Shown one piece after another: positions 17,957 through 26,763 of a DNA stretch of 64,000 nt; the stretch's first letter is position 1, and every line of letters starts with the position of its first letter. The notes beneath the pieces were generated by a model. That model was not told the origin of the DNA. It searched no databases and saw nothing but the letters and a program-made list of their open reading frames with translations. The stretch is from contig JAOARB010000020.1 of NCBI GenBank assembly GCA_025210775.1, forward strand, positions 124,001 to 188,000, in the 5' to 3' direction. The translations under genes were made by a program, and so were the position numbers. Source of the DNA: Prolixibacteraceae bacterium. Lineage in GTDB: Bacteria; Bacteroidota; Bacteroidia; Bacteroidales; Prolixibacteraceae.

Positions 17957-19723
17957 CTAGAAACTCCAGGTAACACCTAGTTTAAACTCAAAACCATTGG
18001 TGTTATAACCTATCCATTTTTGGTTTCTTTTATTCAACAAGTTGTTAAAATCACAAAAGAGAACCAAATCATATGGCATCTCATATTTCGCTCCAATACC
18101 GATATTAAGGAAAGATGCGATCTCTGGTGTTTTACTGTCTACAACCACATTCCCTTTTTCATCTAACTCATAAACCATACCTTTTCTTTTTCCAATAAAT
18201 CGCATAGTTGAGTTCATAGACAAACGTTGGGTCAATCGATACTCCCCATCTAAGTTAAACTCAAAGTCGGGCTTATAGAACGTAGAATCTTTATCCAAAT
18301 TATAGTGATGGTAAAGCACACCTGCTGTCAAATAGGTCTTTTTAGAGAGAAGAGCGTTCAACTTCAATCCTAATGTGGTAGTGTTTACATCTTGATAGAA
18401 AGCAGTAAAACGATTATCATATAGATAAGCATCCCCTTCTTTCACCTTCTTCATTCCCCAGTAGTGTGCATTTTTAGCCACATGATAATCGGCAAACAAA
18501 TCATAACTTATAATCGAAGCGAAAAGACCTTTCATACCAATCACGGCTTTGATCTGGTTCTTTGCATCTTTTACACGTTGTCCGTCATATATAAATGCAT
18601 TTTCATGAACGGTCTTATAATAGTCGTTATTTTGTACCCCTCCGGTAAGTTGAGTATAGAAAGACAAATAACCTTTTAGTGCATTATATTGGATATCAAT
18701 CTCAGGATAGACCACCATTGTATTTCCGAAATCAGAATCAAAAGAACCATCAAAACCAATTCCAACAGTCCCTTCAAACTCTTTACCTCTGAAGCTTAAT
18801 TTAGGGACAATACTTACAAAGACATCATTGGCCGAAGAGTCTGGCTTAAGACGTGTAATGCTGGCAAGATTATCGTAGTTTAAGGCAATATCTAAACCTC
18901 CATAAAGCTTATTGATCTTTTTCATCAAGCCTAAATTAACGCCAATATTATTCTCTTTCTGCTTGAAGTTGGTCTGTAAAAACTTATAGTGCAGTTTTGC
19001 ATCAACACTAACCTTATCCTCTGCTCTATCGGTAGTATAACTAATTCCTGCATTAACATGATTCTGAGAAAAGTTCTCGCCATAATCAAATCGAGTATCT
19101 TTCTTATCGATAAAAGATTGAGGAACCTCGCCTACATAACCGTAGTAGGTATTAAAATGGTTTACATATCCTAGGTTAACCCCTAGAACAGAACGTTTAA
19201 AATAGAATCTTGAAGAAAGATCTAAACCTGTATTTGATCTAGGTGCTTTCACCTTTTGATCTGATTCTAATTTCTGTTTTGCAAACTGAGATTCGTGTAG
19301 TAGATGTATTCCATAAAGATGCTTTTTGGCTTCCTTGTTGTTATACATCAACTCAAACAAAGGAGAGATATAAGTTCCTAAACCGGCCCTTAAGAAGCCA
19401 TTACCTGTACGTTCATAAACAGGTAGTTCCATCTCTGCTGGCCTCAACTTTGCTAAAGAGATATTACTTTCAATAGGTTTGCCATTGATGTCATACTTCA
19501 CCTCTGGTTTTTCTGGCACTTTCTCTGGCTCTGGTTCATCCATGATCTTTTGAACCTGATTAAACACCTTACGTTCAGTTTCAAACTCAAAGGACTTATT
19601 GAACTCAATCTTTGTTGAATCACCAGGAGCAACAAAGTTGTTTGCATATAAAGTGTCGGTCACTATCGATAAGATAGCGACCCCTATTATTAAACTTATT
19701 TTTTTTACTCTATTCATCTTCAT
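17957..19723 (-). CDS. Outer-membrane beta-barrel protein (TonB-receptor-like, no plug seen)
   Basis: Predicted outer-membrane barrel of about 588 residues. A signal peptide (KKISLIIGVAILSIVTDTLYA) is followed by a proline/glutamate-rich linker (KIMDEPEPEKVPEKPEVKYD, residues about 62-82) and then alternating amphipathic strands with short periplasmic turns up to a C-terminal FEFKLGVTWSF, a classic barrel end. I see no plug domain or TonB box. The start is the ATG at 19723; the codon before it is TTG. It begins 3 bases after the stop of the upstream TPR gene, so the two are translationally coupled and probably form one envelope complex. The Pro/Glu linker could reach its partner in the periplasm. 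Function unknown. Confidence 0.75.
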   Translation of the reverse strand: MKMNRVKKISLIIGVAILSIVTDTLYANNFVAPGDSTKIEFNKSFEFETERKVFNQVQKIMDEPEPEKVPEKPEVKYDINGKPIESNISLAKLRPAEMELPVYERTGNGFLRAGLGTYISPLFELMYNNKEAKKHLYGIHLLHESQFAKQKLESDQKVKAPRSNTGLDLSSRFYFKRSVLGVNLGYVNHFNTYYGYVGEVPQSFIDKKDTRFDYGENFSQNHVNAGISYTTDRAEDKVSVDAKLHYKFLQTNFKQKENNIGVNLGLMKKINKLYGGLDIALNYDNLASITRLKPDSSANDVFVSIVPKLSFRGKEFEGTVGIGFDGSFDSDFGNTMVVYPEIDIQYNALKGYLSFYTQLTGGVQNNDYYKTVHENAFIYDGQRVKDAKNQIKAVIGMKGLFASIISYDLFADYHVAKNAHYWGMKKVKEGDAYLYDNRFTAFYQDVNTTTLGLKLNALLSKKTYLTAGVLYHHYNLDKDSTFYKPDFEFNLDGEYRLTQRLSMNSTMRFIGKRKGMVYELDEKGNVVVDSKTPEIASFLNIGIGAKYEMPYDLVLFCDFNNLLNKRNQKWIGYNTNGFEFKLGVTWSF

Positions 19724-19726
19724 CAA

Positions 19727-22700
19727 TTAAAAATGTACAGCTTGTGTTTTCTTCACTCCTTTTTTGTCTTTTGCTCCATTAGGTGTAGTGACCACTTTTT
19801 CCTCTTCTGATGCAACGGACAATATTTTCTCCAATTTCTGTTGCAATACATCTTCAATCTTTAACTTTTGATTTAAGAAAGATTCAACAGAGACTTTAGC
19901 CATCATACGATCTCCTTTATCTAACATTGCTTGGGATGCTACAATATAATAACGAGCCAATACATTAGGATCTGGACCTACTTTAGGACCATACTCTCTA
20001 AGAAGCAAATTAATACAATCATCATACTGTCCCATTTGATATAATAAGACGCCTCGACGATAGACTGCATTGACACTATATTTATCAGAATATGATATAA
20101 ACTTAACCGATTCGAAACACTTCAGAGCCAAATCATTTTGTTTTAATTTAAGATGAGATAAGCCTTGAAGATATCTTACTTCGTTTCTAAGAGCAGTAGC
20201 AAGACTTCCGTAGTTTTGTAGTTTTCCTCCAGCAACAATCACTTTGTTCCACTGTTGTGCTGCATATGAAGAACGTACATAACCAACATATCCCGTAACA
20301 TTTGCATCCTTATCTCCTTCTACCCATCTTAGTCGTTGATACTGAATCATCGCTTCATCAAAGCGAGATTGTTTCATCAAATAGGCTGCTACATTTTTCA
20401 AAGAAGAGACATAGTATTCGCCTCGTCCCATTTTTGCAATCATATTACTATACATAAATACCTTCTCTGGATTTCCTAGGTATTCATAGAATTCGACAAG
20501 ATAGTGATAGACAGCTCTACGATGCGATCCTTTAGGGAAGTCAGTCAAATACTTTTTAAGAGACAACTCATAATCACTGGTATGGTTATAAGCCACTAGG
20601 TCCTTCTCACTAGCTCCTTTCTTCAACATCACAAAAGCATCCTTTTTAGCCTCAAGAGGATCGACATCATGCGATTTACTATATTGTGAGAACTCTAGTG
20701 TTTGTCGCAATGGAACACGATCGTTATAGTGACTTTCAATCGCTTGGAACCTTAACCCATCTCTATCAATATCTGTTTTATTGACAGGAATATGGTTACT
20801 CGTAACATAGGCAACATATTCATCTGGGTTATTCTTTGCCAAATAAACACTTTTTAGTTTCGACAAAGCTCTATCTCTCTTATCTGAAGAAGGATAATCT
20901 TCAATAAGCGATTTAAGAACACCTATTGCAGAGTTATAGTTCTTCTCTCTAATATAGATTCCTGAAAGGCCTAGTAAAGCTTCAGGTACATATTTACTAT
21001 CATTACTCTCAACTACTTTCAAGAATTGTCCTTTCGACTGGCTAATCGCATTTCTACTTCTAAGAGATTTACCTAGTTGTAGGTGTGAATAGGTAGCATA
21101 TGTCGAATTAGGGAAATATTTTAACAACTGATTCCATGTCTTCTCTTCTGCACTTGAATCATTCATCACATTGTAAATGTGTGCTGTTTGATACAAAGAA
21201 TAATCAGGATTGCTTGTTCTAAGATTGAAAGCCTCTGTATAAGAATTTAAAGCAGAAGTCAACTTATTCAACACATAATAACAATCACCATTACGATTGT
21301 AACTATCTGCCAAAATCGCTTTACTACGATCTTTAAAACCATAGATAAAACGCTCGAAATATCGTTGGGCTACATCATAATTCTTCATCATATAGTAGCA
21401 ATACCCAATACTATAATTGACTTTTGTTCCTTGCTTACACAAATAAGCCCCTGGGGAAGATTGGTATTTTAAATAACTGTCTAATGCTTTATCATACTTT
21501 TTCTGAGAATAGTAAGCTTCTCCTAACCAATAATAAGAGGTAGCCTCTTCACGCTCACTATGCACACCATATTTGCTTGCCTGCTGGAAAAGTTCAATAC
21601 TTTTTTGATACTCTCCTTGCATATAATATTTAAGTCCCAATTTATTACAATTGATCGCATAGGCTATCCTCATCTCTTTATCGACAAACGTAAGACTATC
21701 GATAATCTCTATTGCACGCTTATTACTTGGAGTATTACTAAACGTTAATGCTAAATAATGGTATGCTTCCCTGTTGCTTTCAGAGTAGGGATATTTTGAG
21801 ATATACTCTTCAAACATATCTAACGGATCATTTGAAGGACTCCAATTTTGTAGATAACTGATCTTCGTAGACAAGAAAAAAGCATCTTCTGCAATCTGAG
21901 GATCGAAATCCATCTTGGATGCTTTCATTAAGCACTCTAATGCTTGCGATCGGTCTCCTAGATGGTCGTGACAAGCTCCTAGGTGGTAAAGACTATTCTG
22001 TCCAAGCAAACTGTTGTTCTCTGCTGTTCTTTCAAAGATTTCCTTTGCTTCATCGTATGATTCTGCATTAAACAAACAATACGCATGATAGTAGTCTGAT
22101 TGGTCATTACGTGAAGAAGACTTAACGGAATACTCTTCAAAGAATGGCAATGCTTTGGCATAATCTTTTTTCATATAATATGCCTCTCCAATCAAACGAG
22201 CCATATCTCCTTTGAATGCCCCTTCTGCTTTTTTGTAAAGCGGTAAAGCCATCTGCATTGCCTCATCATAAGAACCTTTCTTTAGTAAAATCTGGCACTT
22301 GTATGTTTTGACAAAATCAGCGAAATCAGGATCCTCTTCAATGGCATTTAGATGTTGTAATGCACTACCATATTTTTCATCCTCATAATAGATAAAAGCC
22401 AAATAAGAGTGTGAAGCATGATTGTACATAGAGACGTTTCCAGCCTCTTCATTCTCTACTACAGACAAAAAATCGCTACTCGCAGAAGTAAATTTTGAAC
22501 TGTTCAGGTAACAGTAACCTCTTTTATAGTAAAATTCATCCAGTAAATCTTCATCCAATTGATCAGACGAAACCTTCTCATAGTAGGTCATAGCCTCATC
22601 ATACTTCTTTTGGTCAAAATATTTTGATGCCAATTCAAAACTTCCCATTGAAGACAACTTACTTCCTTCATATCGCGAAATAAAATTCTCCATCAATGTA

Positions 22701-22951
22701 TAACCACGTGCTTGATTTGAATGCAAAGAAGAGGAAGCAAAGTAATAAGTGGTTTCTGCTTCAAGATTTTTTCTATTGGGAGAACTTTGAAGTATATCTT
22801 CAAATGCAAGACATGCACCACTGTAGTTTCCATTATTATACATTTCTAAAGCCTTCTCAAACTTCTCAGTCACCCTACCAGGAATCATTTGTCCTTGTGT
22901 AATAAACACAGAGAAGAGAAATCCGAAAACTAAACATATTGTCTTTTTCAT
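19727..22951 (-). CDS. Large periplasmic TPR-repeat protein
   Basis: Secreted protein of about 1074 residues composed almost wholly of tetratricopeptide repeats. The signal peptide MKKTICLVFGFLFSVFITQGQ sets the start at 22951 (an ATG three codons earlier at 22960 is possible; the open frame to 23107 adds residues without family character). TPR units recur every 34-37 residues, for example KYDEAMTYYEKVSSDQLDEDL, QKKYDKALDSYLKYQSS, KNYDVAQRYFERFIYGF, with YbgF/BamD-like spacing 'YPNSxYAxYSxLxLG'. The end is lysine-rich (NGAKDKKGVKKTQAVHF). It sits upstream of and coupled to an outer-membrane barrel gene. Such TPR proteins usually scaffold envelope complexes; the partner and role here are not known. 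Confidence 0.85.
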   Translation of the reverse strand: MKKTICLVFGFLFSVFITQGQMIPGRVTEKFEKALEMYNNGNYSGACLAFEDILQSSPNRKNLEAETTYYFASSSLHSNQARGYTLMENFISRYEGSKLSSMGSFELASKYFDQKKYDEAMTYYEKVSSDQLDEDLLDEFYYKRGYCYLNSSKFTSASSDFLSVVENEEAGNVSMYNHASHSYLAFIYYEDEKYGSALQHLNAIEEDPDFADFVKTYKCQILLKKGSYDEAMQMALPLYKKAEGAFKGDMARLIGEAYYMKKDYAKALPFFEEYSVKSSSRNDQSDYYHAYCLFNAESYDEAKEIFERTAENNSLLGQNSLYHLGACHDHLGDRSQALECLMKASKMDFDPQIAEDAFFLSTKISYLQNWSPSNDPLDMFEEYISKYPYSESNREAYHYLALTFSNTPSNKRAIEIIDSLTFVDKEMRIAYAINCNKLGLKYYMQGEYQKSIELFQQASKYGVHSEREEATSYYWLGEAYYSQKKYDKALDSYLKYQSSPGAYLCKQGTKVNYSIGYCYYMMKNYDVAQRYFERFIYGFKDRSKAILADSYNRNGDCYYVLNKLTSALNSYTEAFNLRTSNPDYSLYQTAHIYNVMNDSSAEEKTWNQLLKYFPNSTYATYSHLQLGKSLRSRNAISQSKGQFLKVVESNDSKYVPEALLGLSGIYIREKNYNSAIGVLKSLIEDYPSSDKRDRALSKLKSVYLAKNNPDEYVAYVTSNHIPVNKTDIDRDGLRFQAIESHYNDRVPLRQTLEFSQYSKSHDVDPLEAKKDAFVMLKKGASEKDLVAYNHTSDYELSLKKYLTDFPKGSHRRAVYHYLVEFYEYLGNPEKVFMYSNMIAKMGRGEYYVSSLKNVAAYLMKQSRFDEAMIQYQRLRWVEGDKDANVTGYVGYVRSSYAAQQWNKVIVAGGKLQNYGSLATALRNEVRYLQGLSHLKLKQNDLALKCFESVKFISYSDKYSVNAVYRRGVLLYQMGQYDDCINLLLREYGPKVGPDPNVLARYYIVASQAMLDKGDRMMAKVSVESFLNQKLKIEDVLQQKLEKILSVASEEEKVVTTPNGAKDKKGVKKTQAVHF

Positions 22952-23050
22952 TCTACCCATTTTATATGATAATTTCCTTCTATTAATAATTTTTGTTAAA
23001 GAGAAAGGGATACTTTCTCTTAAGTAACGTAAAATCTTTTCAAAAATGCA

Positions 23051-23058
23051 TATTTTTG
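23051..23058 (+). promoter_or_regulatory. -7 element TATTTTTG upstream of the FtsE-like gene
   Basis: Exact TAnnTTTG match 55 bases before the chosen ATG (23114). No convincing -33 element precedes it. Confidence 0.4.
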
Positions 23059-23113
23059 TATTAATTTGAGTAATGAAAAGCGAATAATTTACGGTAAAAA
23101 ACAACACTTCTAC

Positions 23114-23779
23114 ATGGACCGACTGTTAAAAATAGAAAATGCAACCTTATATCAACAGAGTCAACTTATTTTACAAAATATAAATCTAGAAGTAAATCAA
23201 GGTGATTTCATCTATATCGTTGGGAAAGTCGGAAGTGGTAAAACAACCATATTCAAATCAATATATGGTGCACACCCATCTAAAAGCGGAAATATCTTCT
23301 TTGATAATACAAACGTGAATAAGATCAAAAGGAATAAATTATACTTACATAGACGTAAAATAGGGATGATTTTTCAAGAGTTCCACCTTCTTGAAGATCG
23401 TACTGTTTCTGAAAATCTTGAATTCGTTTTACGTGCAACCAACTGGAAAAATGCACATACAATAAGGAATCATGTCACGACAACTCTTGAGTGGTGTGAA
23501 ATAGAGCATTTGAAGGATAAATATCCAAATGAATTGTCTGGAGGGGAAAAGAATATTGTCTCTATAGCCAGAGCTATCATCAATAACCCAAAGCTTATTA
23601 TTGCTGATGAGCCTACACAAAATCTAGATCCAGAGACAGCAGAGAAGCAGATGAAACTATTTGAACGTATCAATAATGATGGAACGACCATTATTATGGC
23701 AACACACAATTATTCAATCCTAAATAAATTTCCTCATACAACCTATAGGTGTGAAAACATGACTCTAAATAGGATTTAA
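23114..23779 (+). CDS. ftsE: FtsE-like ABC transporter ATPase
   Basis: ATPase that with FtsX couples cell division to peptidoglycan hydrolysis. The 221-residue product (start MDRLLKIENATLYQQ; an upstream in-frame TTG at 23066 is less likely) has Walker A GKVGSGKTT, the Q-loop GMIFQEFHLLEDRTVSENL, Walker B LIIADEP and the H-switch MATHN. Two motifs deviate from common FtsE: the signature reads LSGGEKNIVSIARA where LSGGEQQR is usual, and the D-loop region reads DEPTQNLDP where DEPTGNLDP is usual. No ftsX lies beside it. Its stop overlaps the stop of the convergent glycosyltransferase gene by four bases. Confidence 0.85.
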   Translation: MDRLLKIENATLYQQSQLILQNINLEVNQGDFIYIVGKVGSGKTTIFKSIYGAHPSKSGNIFFDNTNVNKIKRNKLYLHRRKIGMIFQEFHLLEDRTVSENLEFVLRATNWKNAHTIRNHVTTTLEWCEIEHLKDKYPNELSGGEKNIVSIARAIINNPKLIIADEPTQNLDPETAEKQMKLFERINNDGTTIIMATHNYSILNKFPHTTYRCENMTLNRI

Positions 23780-24873
23780 TCTTGGATCTCTAGCTGCTTA
23801 AATAGTTTATCAAAATCATTGTCCCAGTGCAATTGAGATGTTGCATTCTCTATTTGGGTAACATAGCTATACCTATTTTGATATACCTCTAAGACTAAAG
23901 ATGATAGACCTTGTGGAGTACGATCAACCAATACCTCTCCTATGCCCATTGAACGTACAAGATTTCCCATTTCTGGAAGATCGGATACAATAGATGGGAT
24001 GCCACATCGGACATAATCAAATATTTTATTGGGAAGGGCAAAACGATAATTTAAACCTAGATCTTCCTCCAAAGAAAGTCCTATTGAGGCTTTTCTGGTA
24101 TATGTCTTTAACTCTTCGAAAGGCACACGCCCTACAATATCTATTCGATCAGAGAAAGGACGTGTAGAAGCATATTCTTGGATATCTTCAAAACAATCTC
24201 CTCCTCCAACAATCATTAATCTAAAATCATTAAACTCTAAACTATCAATCATCAGTTTTAATCCACGACCAAGGTTTACTGCCCCCTGATAGATCAACAC
24301 TTTTTCATCTAAACTAGACCTCTTTTCTGAGCTACAATCATCTATTGGCATGTTCCGCAATAAACGAAATTGGATATTCGATTTGTTGGTTAGTATTTCT
24401 TGAATCGAAGTACATACAGTCACACCTTCATCGACTCTTGAAATCAAGAATTTCTCCAATAGGGTCCAAAGATTCTTCTTAAAACGACGACCTACCAGTT
24501 CTGGAAGTTCTGGGAAAAGTTCATGACTGTCGTAAATTAGCTTTACCTCTTTTCCACTCTTTCTTTTCTTCTTAACTGAGACATATGCCCCTATTAAAAC
24601 ATCAAGATCGTTGGCCCATAAAATATCATAGTCGATATCACTTAAATAGTGATACAAAGAACGATTGAACTCAAAATAAAATTTCGGTCCTGAGAGATTT
24701 TTTACTGGAATACGATGAGTTGGATAAGCCCTGTTAATCTCACAACTATCCTTTCCTAATACACCAACCACTACAACCTCATATCCACGTTCTTGAAATG
24801 ATAAAGCTATTTTGTGTACTCGCTGATCAATTGCAAGATCATTCAAAACAGCTAATATTATTTTATGAGACAT
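23776..24873 (-). CDS. GT4-family glycosyltransferase
   Basis: GT-B fold sugar transferase of 365 residues. The N-terminal Rossmann domain starts ILAVLNDLAIDQRVHKIALSF, a form seen in GT4 enzymes of Bacteroidota, and includes LWANDLDVL. The C-terminal nucleotide-sugar domain has LIYQGAVNLGRGLKLMIDSL, LMIVGGGD, and the donor-binding EEDLGLNYRFALPNKIFDYV, where the ExxxxxxxxxxxNK pattern matches the usual E-x7-E/NK region. Acceptor and donor cannot be told. It lies 22 bases after a PorT-like barrel gene, probably in one transcript, and not in a larger sugar locus. Confidence 0.88.
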   Translation of the reverse strand: MSHKIILAVLNDLAIDQRVHKIALSFQERGYEVVVVGVLGKDSCEINRAYPTHRIPVKNLSGPKFYFEFNRSLYHYLSDIDYDILWANDLDVLIGAYVSVKKKRKSGKEVKLIYDSHELFPELPELVGRRFKKNLWTLLEKFLISRVDEGVTVCTSIQEILTNKSNIQFRLLRNMPIDDCSSEKRSSLDEKVLIYQGAVNLGRGLKLMIDSLEFNDFRLMIVGGGDCFEDIQEYASTRPFSDRIDIVGRVPFEELKTYTRKASIGLSLEEDLGLNYRFALPNKIFDYVRCGIPSIVSDLPEMGNLVRSMGIGEVLVDRTPQGLSSLVLEVYQNRYSYVTQIENATSQLHWDNDFDKLFKQLEIQD

Positions 24874-24895
24874 ACAACGATTATTTTTCTATCTT

Positions 24896-25567
24896 TTAAT
24901 GAAAGTCATACAACCAAGTAAGCGTAACGCCTATGGCTTGATTTCTTGACGAAGAGTATCCAATCTCGGCGTCATCAAACATATTTAATAAACTTAAAGT
25001 ATAACGTCCTTCTAATAAAAAGGCTTGCTTATGTAAGTTATACTCTAAACCTGCACCCCCACAGAAAGCAAAATCAAACTTGCGATCTAGATCTCGTCCA
25101 TAATAGTTGTTTAATGGTACTTTCGAATCTTTTTGTTCTAAGGTCTCGTTTTCTGACATTAAATATGAAACAGATGGACCAATATTTAGGAAAAAGCGAA
25201 CGGCCTTTTTACCAAAAGAGATATGTGTCATAATAGGCACCTCTAGATAATTTAATTTACGAGAATAGACAATTCCCTCTCTTTTCTTCTCATTCCACCC
25301 TTTTTGGACATAATTGACCTCGGCTAATATCCCAACATGCTCTTCTGACATATTACGATAGACCAATCCAAATTGATAGCCATAGATAGAGCTAGCATCT
25401 GTTACAATTTGAGTATAAGGATTTGTATTAGGATAGAATGTCATCATTCCAATTGAATAACCTCCTTTAATTCCTAAATAATTATGTGCTCGATAAAAGA
25501 ATTGTCCATAAGATTTACCTACACAGAAAATCAAGATACAAATAGAAACTATTAAAAACTTCTTCAT
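24896..25567 (-). CDS. PorT-like outer-membrane beta-barrel protein
   Basis: Small outer-membrane barrel of 223 residues, of the 8-stranded PorT/OMP_b-brl_2 type common in Bacteroidota. Signal peptide MKKFLIVSICILIFCVGKSYG, then strands such as YLGIKGGYSIGMM, HVGILAEVNYVQKGW, NYLEVPIMTHISF, VRFFLNIGPSVSYLM and GAGLEYNLHKQAFLLEGRYTL. The order EVNYVQKGW - LEVP - GP is the family signature. Whether it belongs to the type IX secretion PorT itself cannot be decided; many paralogues exist. A -7 element TAATTTTG (25601-25608, minus strand) lies 33 bases upstream. Confidence 0.85.
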   Translation of the reverse strand: MKKFLIVSICILIFCVGKSYGQFFYRAHNYLGIKGGYSIGMMTFYPNTNPYTQIVTDASSIYGYQFGLVYRNMSEEHVGILAEVNYVQKGWNEKKREGIVYSRKLNYLEVPIMTHISFGKKAVRFFLNIGPSVSYLMSENETLEQKDSKVPLNNYYGRDLDRKFDFAFCGGAGLEYNLHKQAFLLEGRYTLSLLNMFDDAEIGYSSSRNQAIGVTLTWLYDFH

Positions 25568-25715
25568 AAATTTTTATTCAAAATGACTACCATTAAAACA
25601 CAAAATTAAAAAGAAATTATGGCTTTTGTCACGATTAACTAAAAAGAACTACCTGCAATAAAAACAATGAAATAGAAATATTATTATTTACTATTGGCTG
25701 TTTTTATCTCACTCC

Positions 25716-25773
25716 AAGTAAAAACAAAAGAATACTCACCTAAAAAAGATAAGTATTCTTCTTGTTTTTACTT
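25716..25773. terminator. Long hairpin between convergent/tandem units
   Basis: A stem of about 21 bp with one bulged base (AAGTAAAAACAA-AAGAATACT against its complement) with a loop of about 15 bases. It lies between the GAF gene end and the barrel gene start; either a terminator for the pyrB operon or a structured element. Confidence 0.55.
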
Positions 25774-25798
25774 AGAATCAACAGGTTATAACAGAAAA

Positions 25799-25831
25799 CA
25801 GGGAGTCCCTCCACCTTAAGAAAGACTCCCT
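25799..25831 (-). terminator. Terminator of the pyrB-pyrI-GAF operon
   Basis: On the minus strand AGGGAGTC ... GACTCCCT with a 16-base loop, followed by TGTTTTCTGTT, 9 bases after the GAF gene. Confidence 0.6.
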
Positions 25832-25839
25832 ATCAATTT

Positions 25840-26295
25840 CTAGTAATAACAACTTAAAAGATCTGCTACCGATTCTAAGAATGTTTTATCGGCCTCTTCA
25901 AATGGCGAAGGAGAATTTGAATCAATATCAATTTCCGCAACAAAGACACCATCTTTTTTTATTGGTACTACAATCTCTGCTTGCACATCTATGCTACATG
26001 AGATATAATTCGATTCTTGTTTAACATCTTGTACAATCATCGTTCTATTGCTCTCTGCAACTTGTCCACAAACCCCTTTTCCTACAGGAATGACAACATG
26101 GTCTGTATCTTTCCCTACAAAAGGTCCTAATTGTAAATTCTTTGAAATAGAATCTAATTCATAAACACCAACCCAATCGTAATGATATACTTTCTCTTTT
26201 AAGATTTCCATCACTCCTTTTAGGGCATCTGCTTTATTTAGATTATCACTTTCTAAGAAAACCCTAATTTTATCAAAAACATTCTTAAAATCCAT
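25840..26295 (-). CDS. GAF-domain protein, free methionine-R-sulfoxide reductase homologue
   Basis: Single GAF domain of 151 residues of the fRMsr (E. coli YebR/MsrC) type, which reduces free methionine-R-sulfoxide. Family segments are DWVGVYEL, LGPFVGKDTDHVVIPVGKGVCG, and YISCSIDVQAEIVVPI followed by VAEIDIDS. Of the three cysteines of the E. coli enzyme (84, 94, 118), the second and third are kept with exact spacing as Cys76 and Cys100, the latter being the catalytic one; the first is replaced by His66. The last gene of a tight run pyrB-pyrI-GAF (8 bases after pyrI). Confidence 0.87.
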   Translation of the reverse strand: MDFKNVFDKIRVFLESDNLNKADALKGVMEILKEKVYHYDWVGVYELDSISKNLQLGPFVGKDTDHVVIPVGKGVCGQVAESNRTMIVQDVKQESNYISCSIDVQAEIVVPIKKDGVFVAEIDIDSNSPSPFEEADKTFLESVADLLSCYY

Positions 26296-26303
26296 TACAT
26301 TAT

Positions 26304-26756
26304 CTATTTAAGTTCTAACTGATCTCCATTGGTTATCTTCTCACAATAGCGACATTTTAGAGCTAATGGTTCTTTCGAAACCACCGTAAAATGAGTTGTA
26401 ACTTCCTCGTAATTGGTAATACATTTTGGATTAAAACATTTCGCTATTGCATCAATCTCATGAGGAATAGAAACCTTACGTTTCTCAACAACCTTATAAT
26501 CCTTAATTACATTAAGTTTTGCTTTGGGTGCAATTAAAGCAATTTTATCCACTTCATGGTCCTTAAAGAACCTATTTTCAATCTTAATAATCCCTTTTTT
26601 GCCTACAACCTTACTTTCAAGGTTATTTCCAATGGTTACCATGTCTTTACACATGTCTAACTCTAGTATAGAAATTACCTTAAACAATACATTTGGAGAA
26701 ATATGATCAATTACAGTGCCATCCTTAATTGCACTTACATTTAATACCTTTTGCAT
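26304..26756 (-). CDS. pyrI: Aspartate carbamoyltransferase regulatory chain
   Basis: Binds nucleotide effectors and assembles with PyrB into the 12-mer. The 150-residue product has the allosteric domain (VSAIKDGTVIDHISPNVLFKV with the conserved nucleotide-contacting residues) and a C-terminal zinc domain with four cysteines, CFNPKC and CRYC. Length and motifs are standard. Spacing to pyrB is 7 bases and to the GAF gene 8 bases, so one operon. Confidence 0.97.
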   Translation of the reverse strand: MQKVLNVSAIKDGTVIDHISPNVLFKVISILELDMCKDMVTIGNNLESKVVGKKGIIKIENRFFKDHEVDKIALIAPKAKLNVIKDYKVVEKRKVSIPHEIDAIAKCFNPKCITNYEEVTTHFTVVSKEPLALKCRYCEKITNGDQLELK

Positions 26757-26763
26757 AACTTTA

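Noticed and set aside
23066..23113. TTG start of the FtsE-like gene giving 16 extra residues
   Set aside because: The extra residues are not family-like and an ATG lies immediately before the conserved domain.
25716..25831. Small RNA gene between the barrel gene and the GAF gene
   Set aside because: Two hairpins are visible, but no promoter element was found on either strand; terminators explain them.
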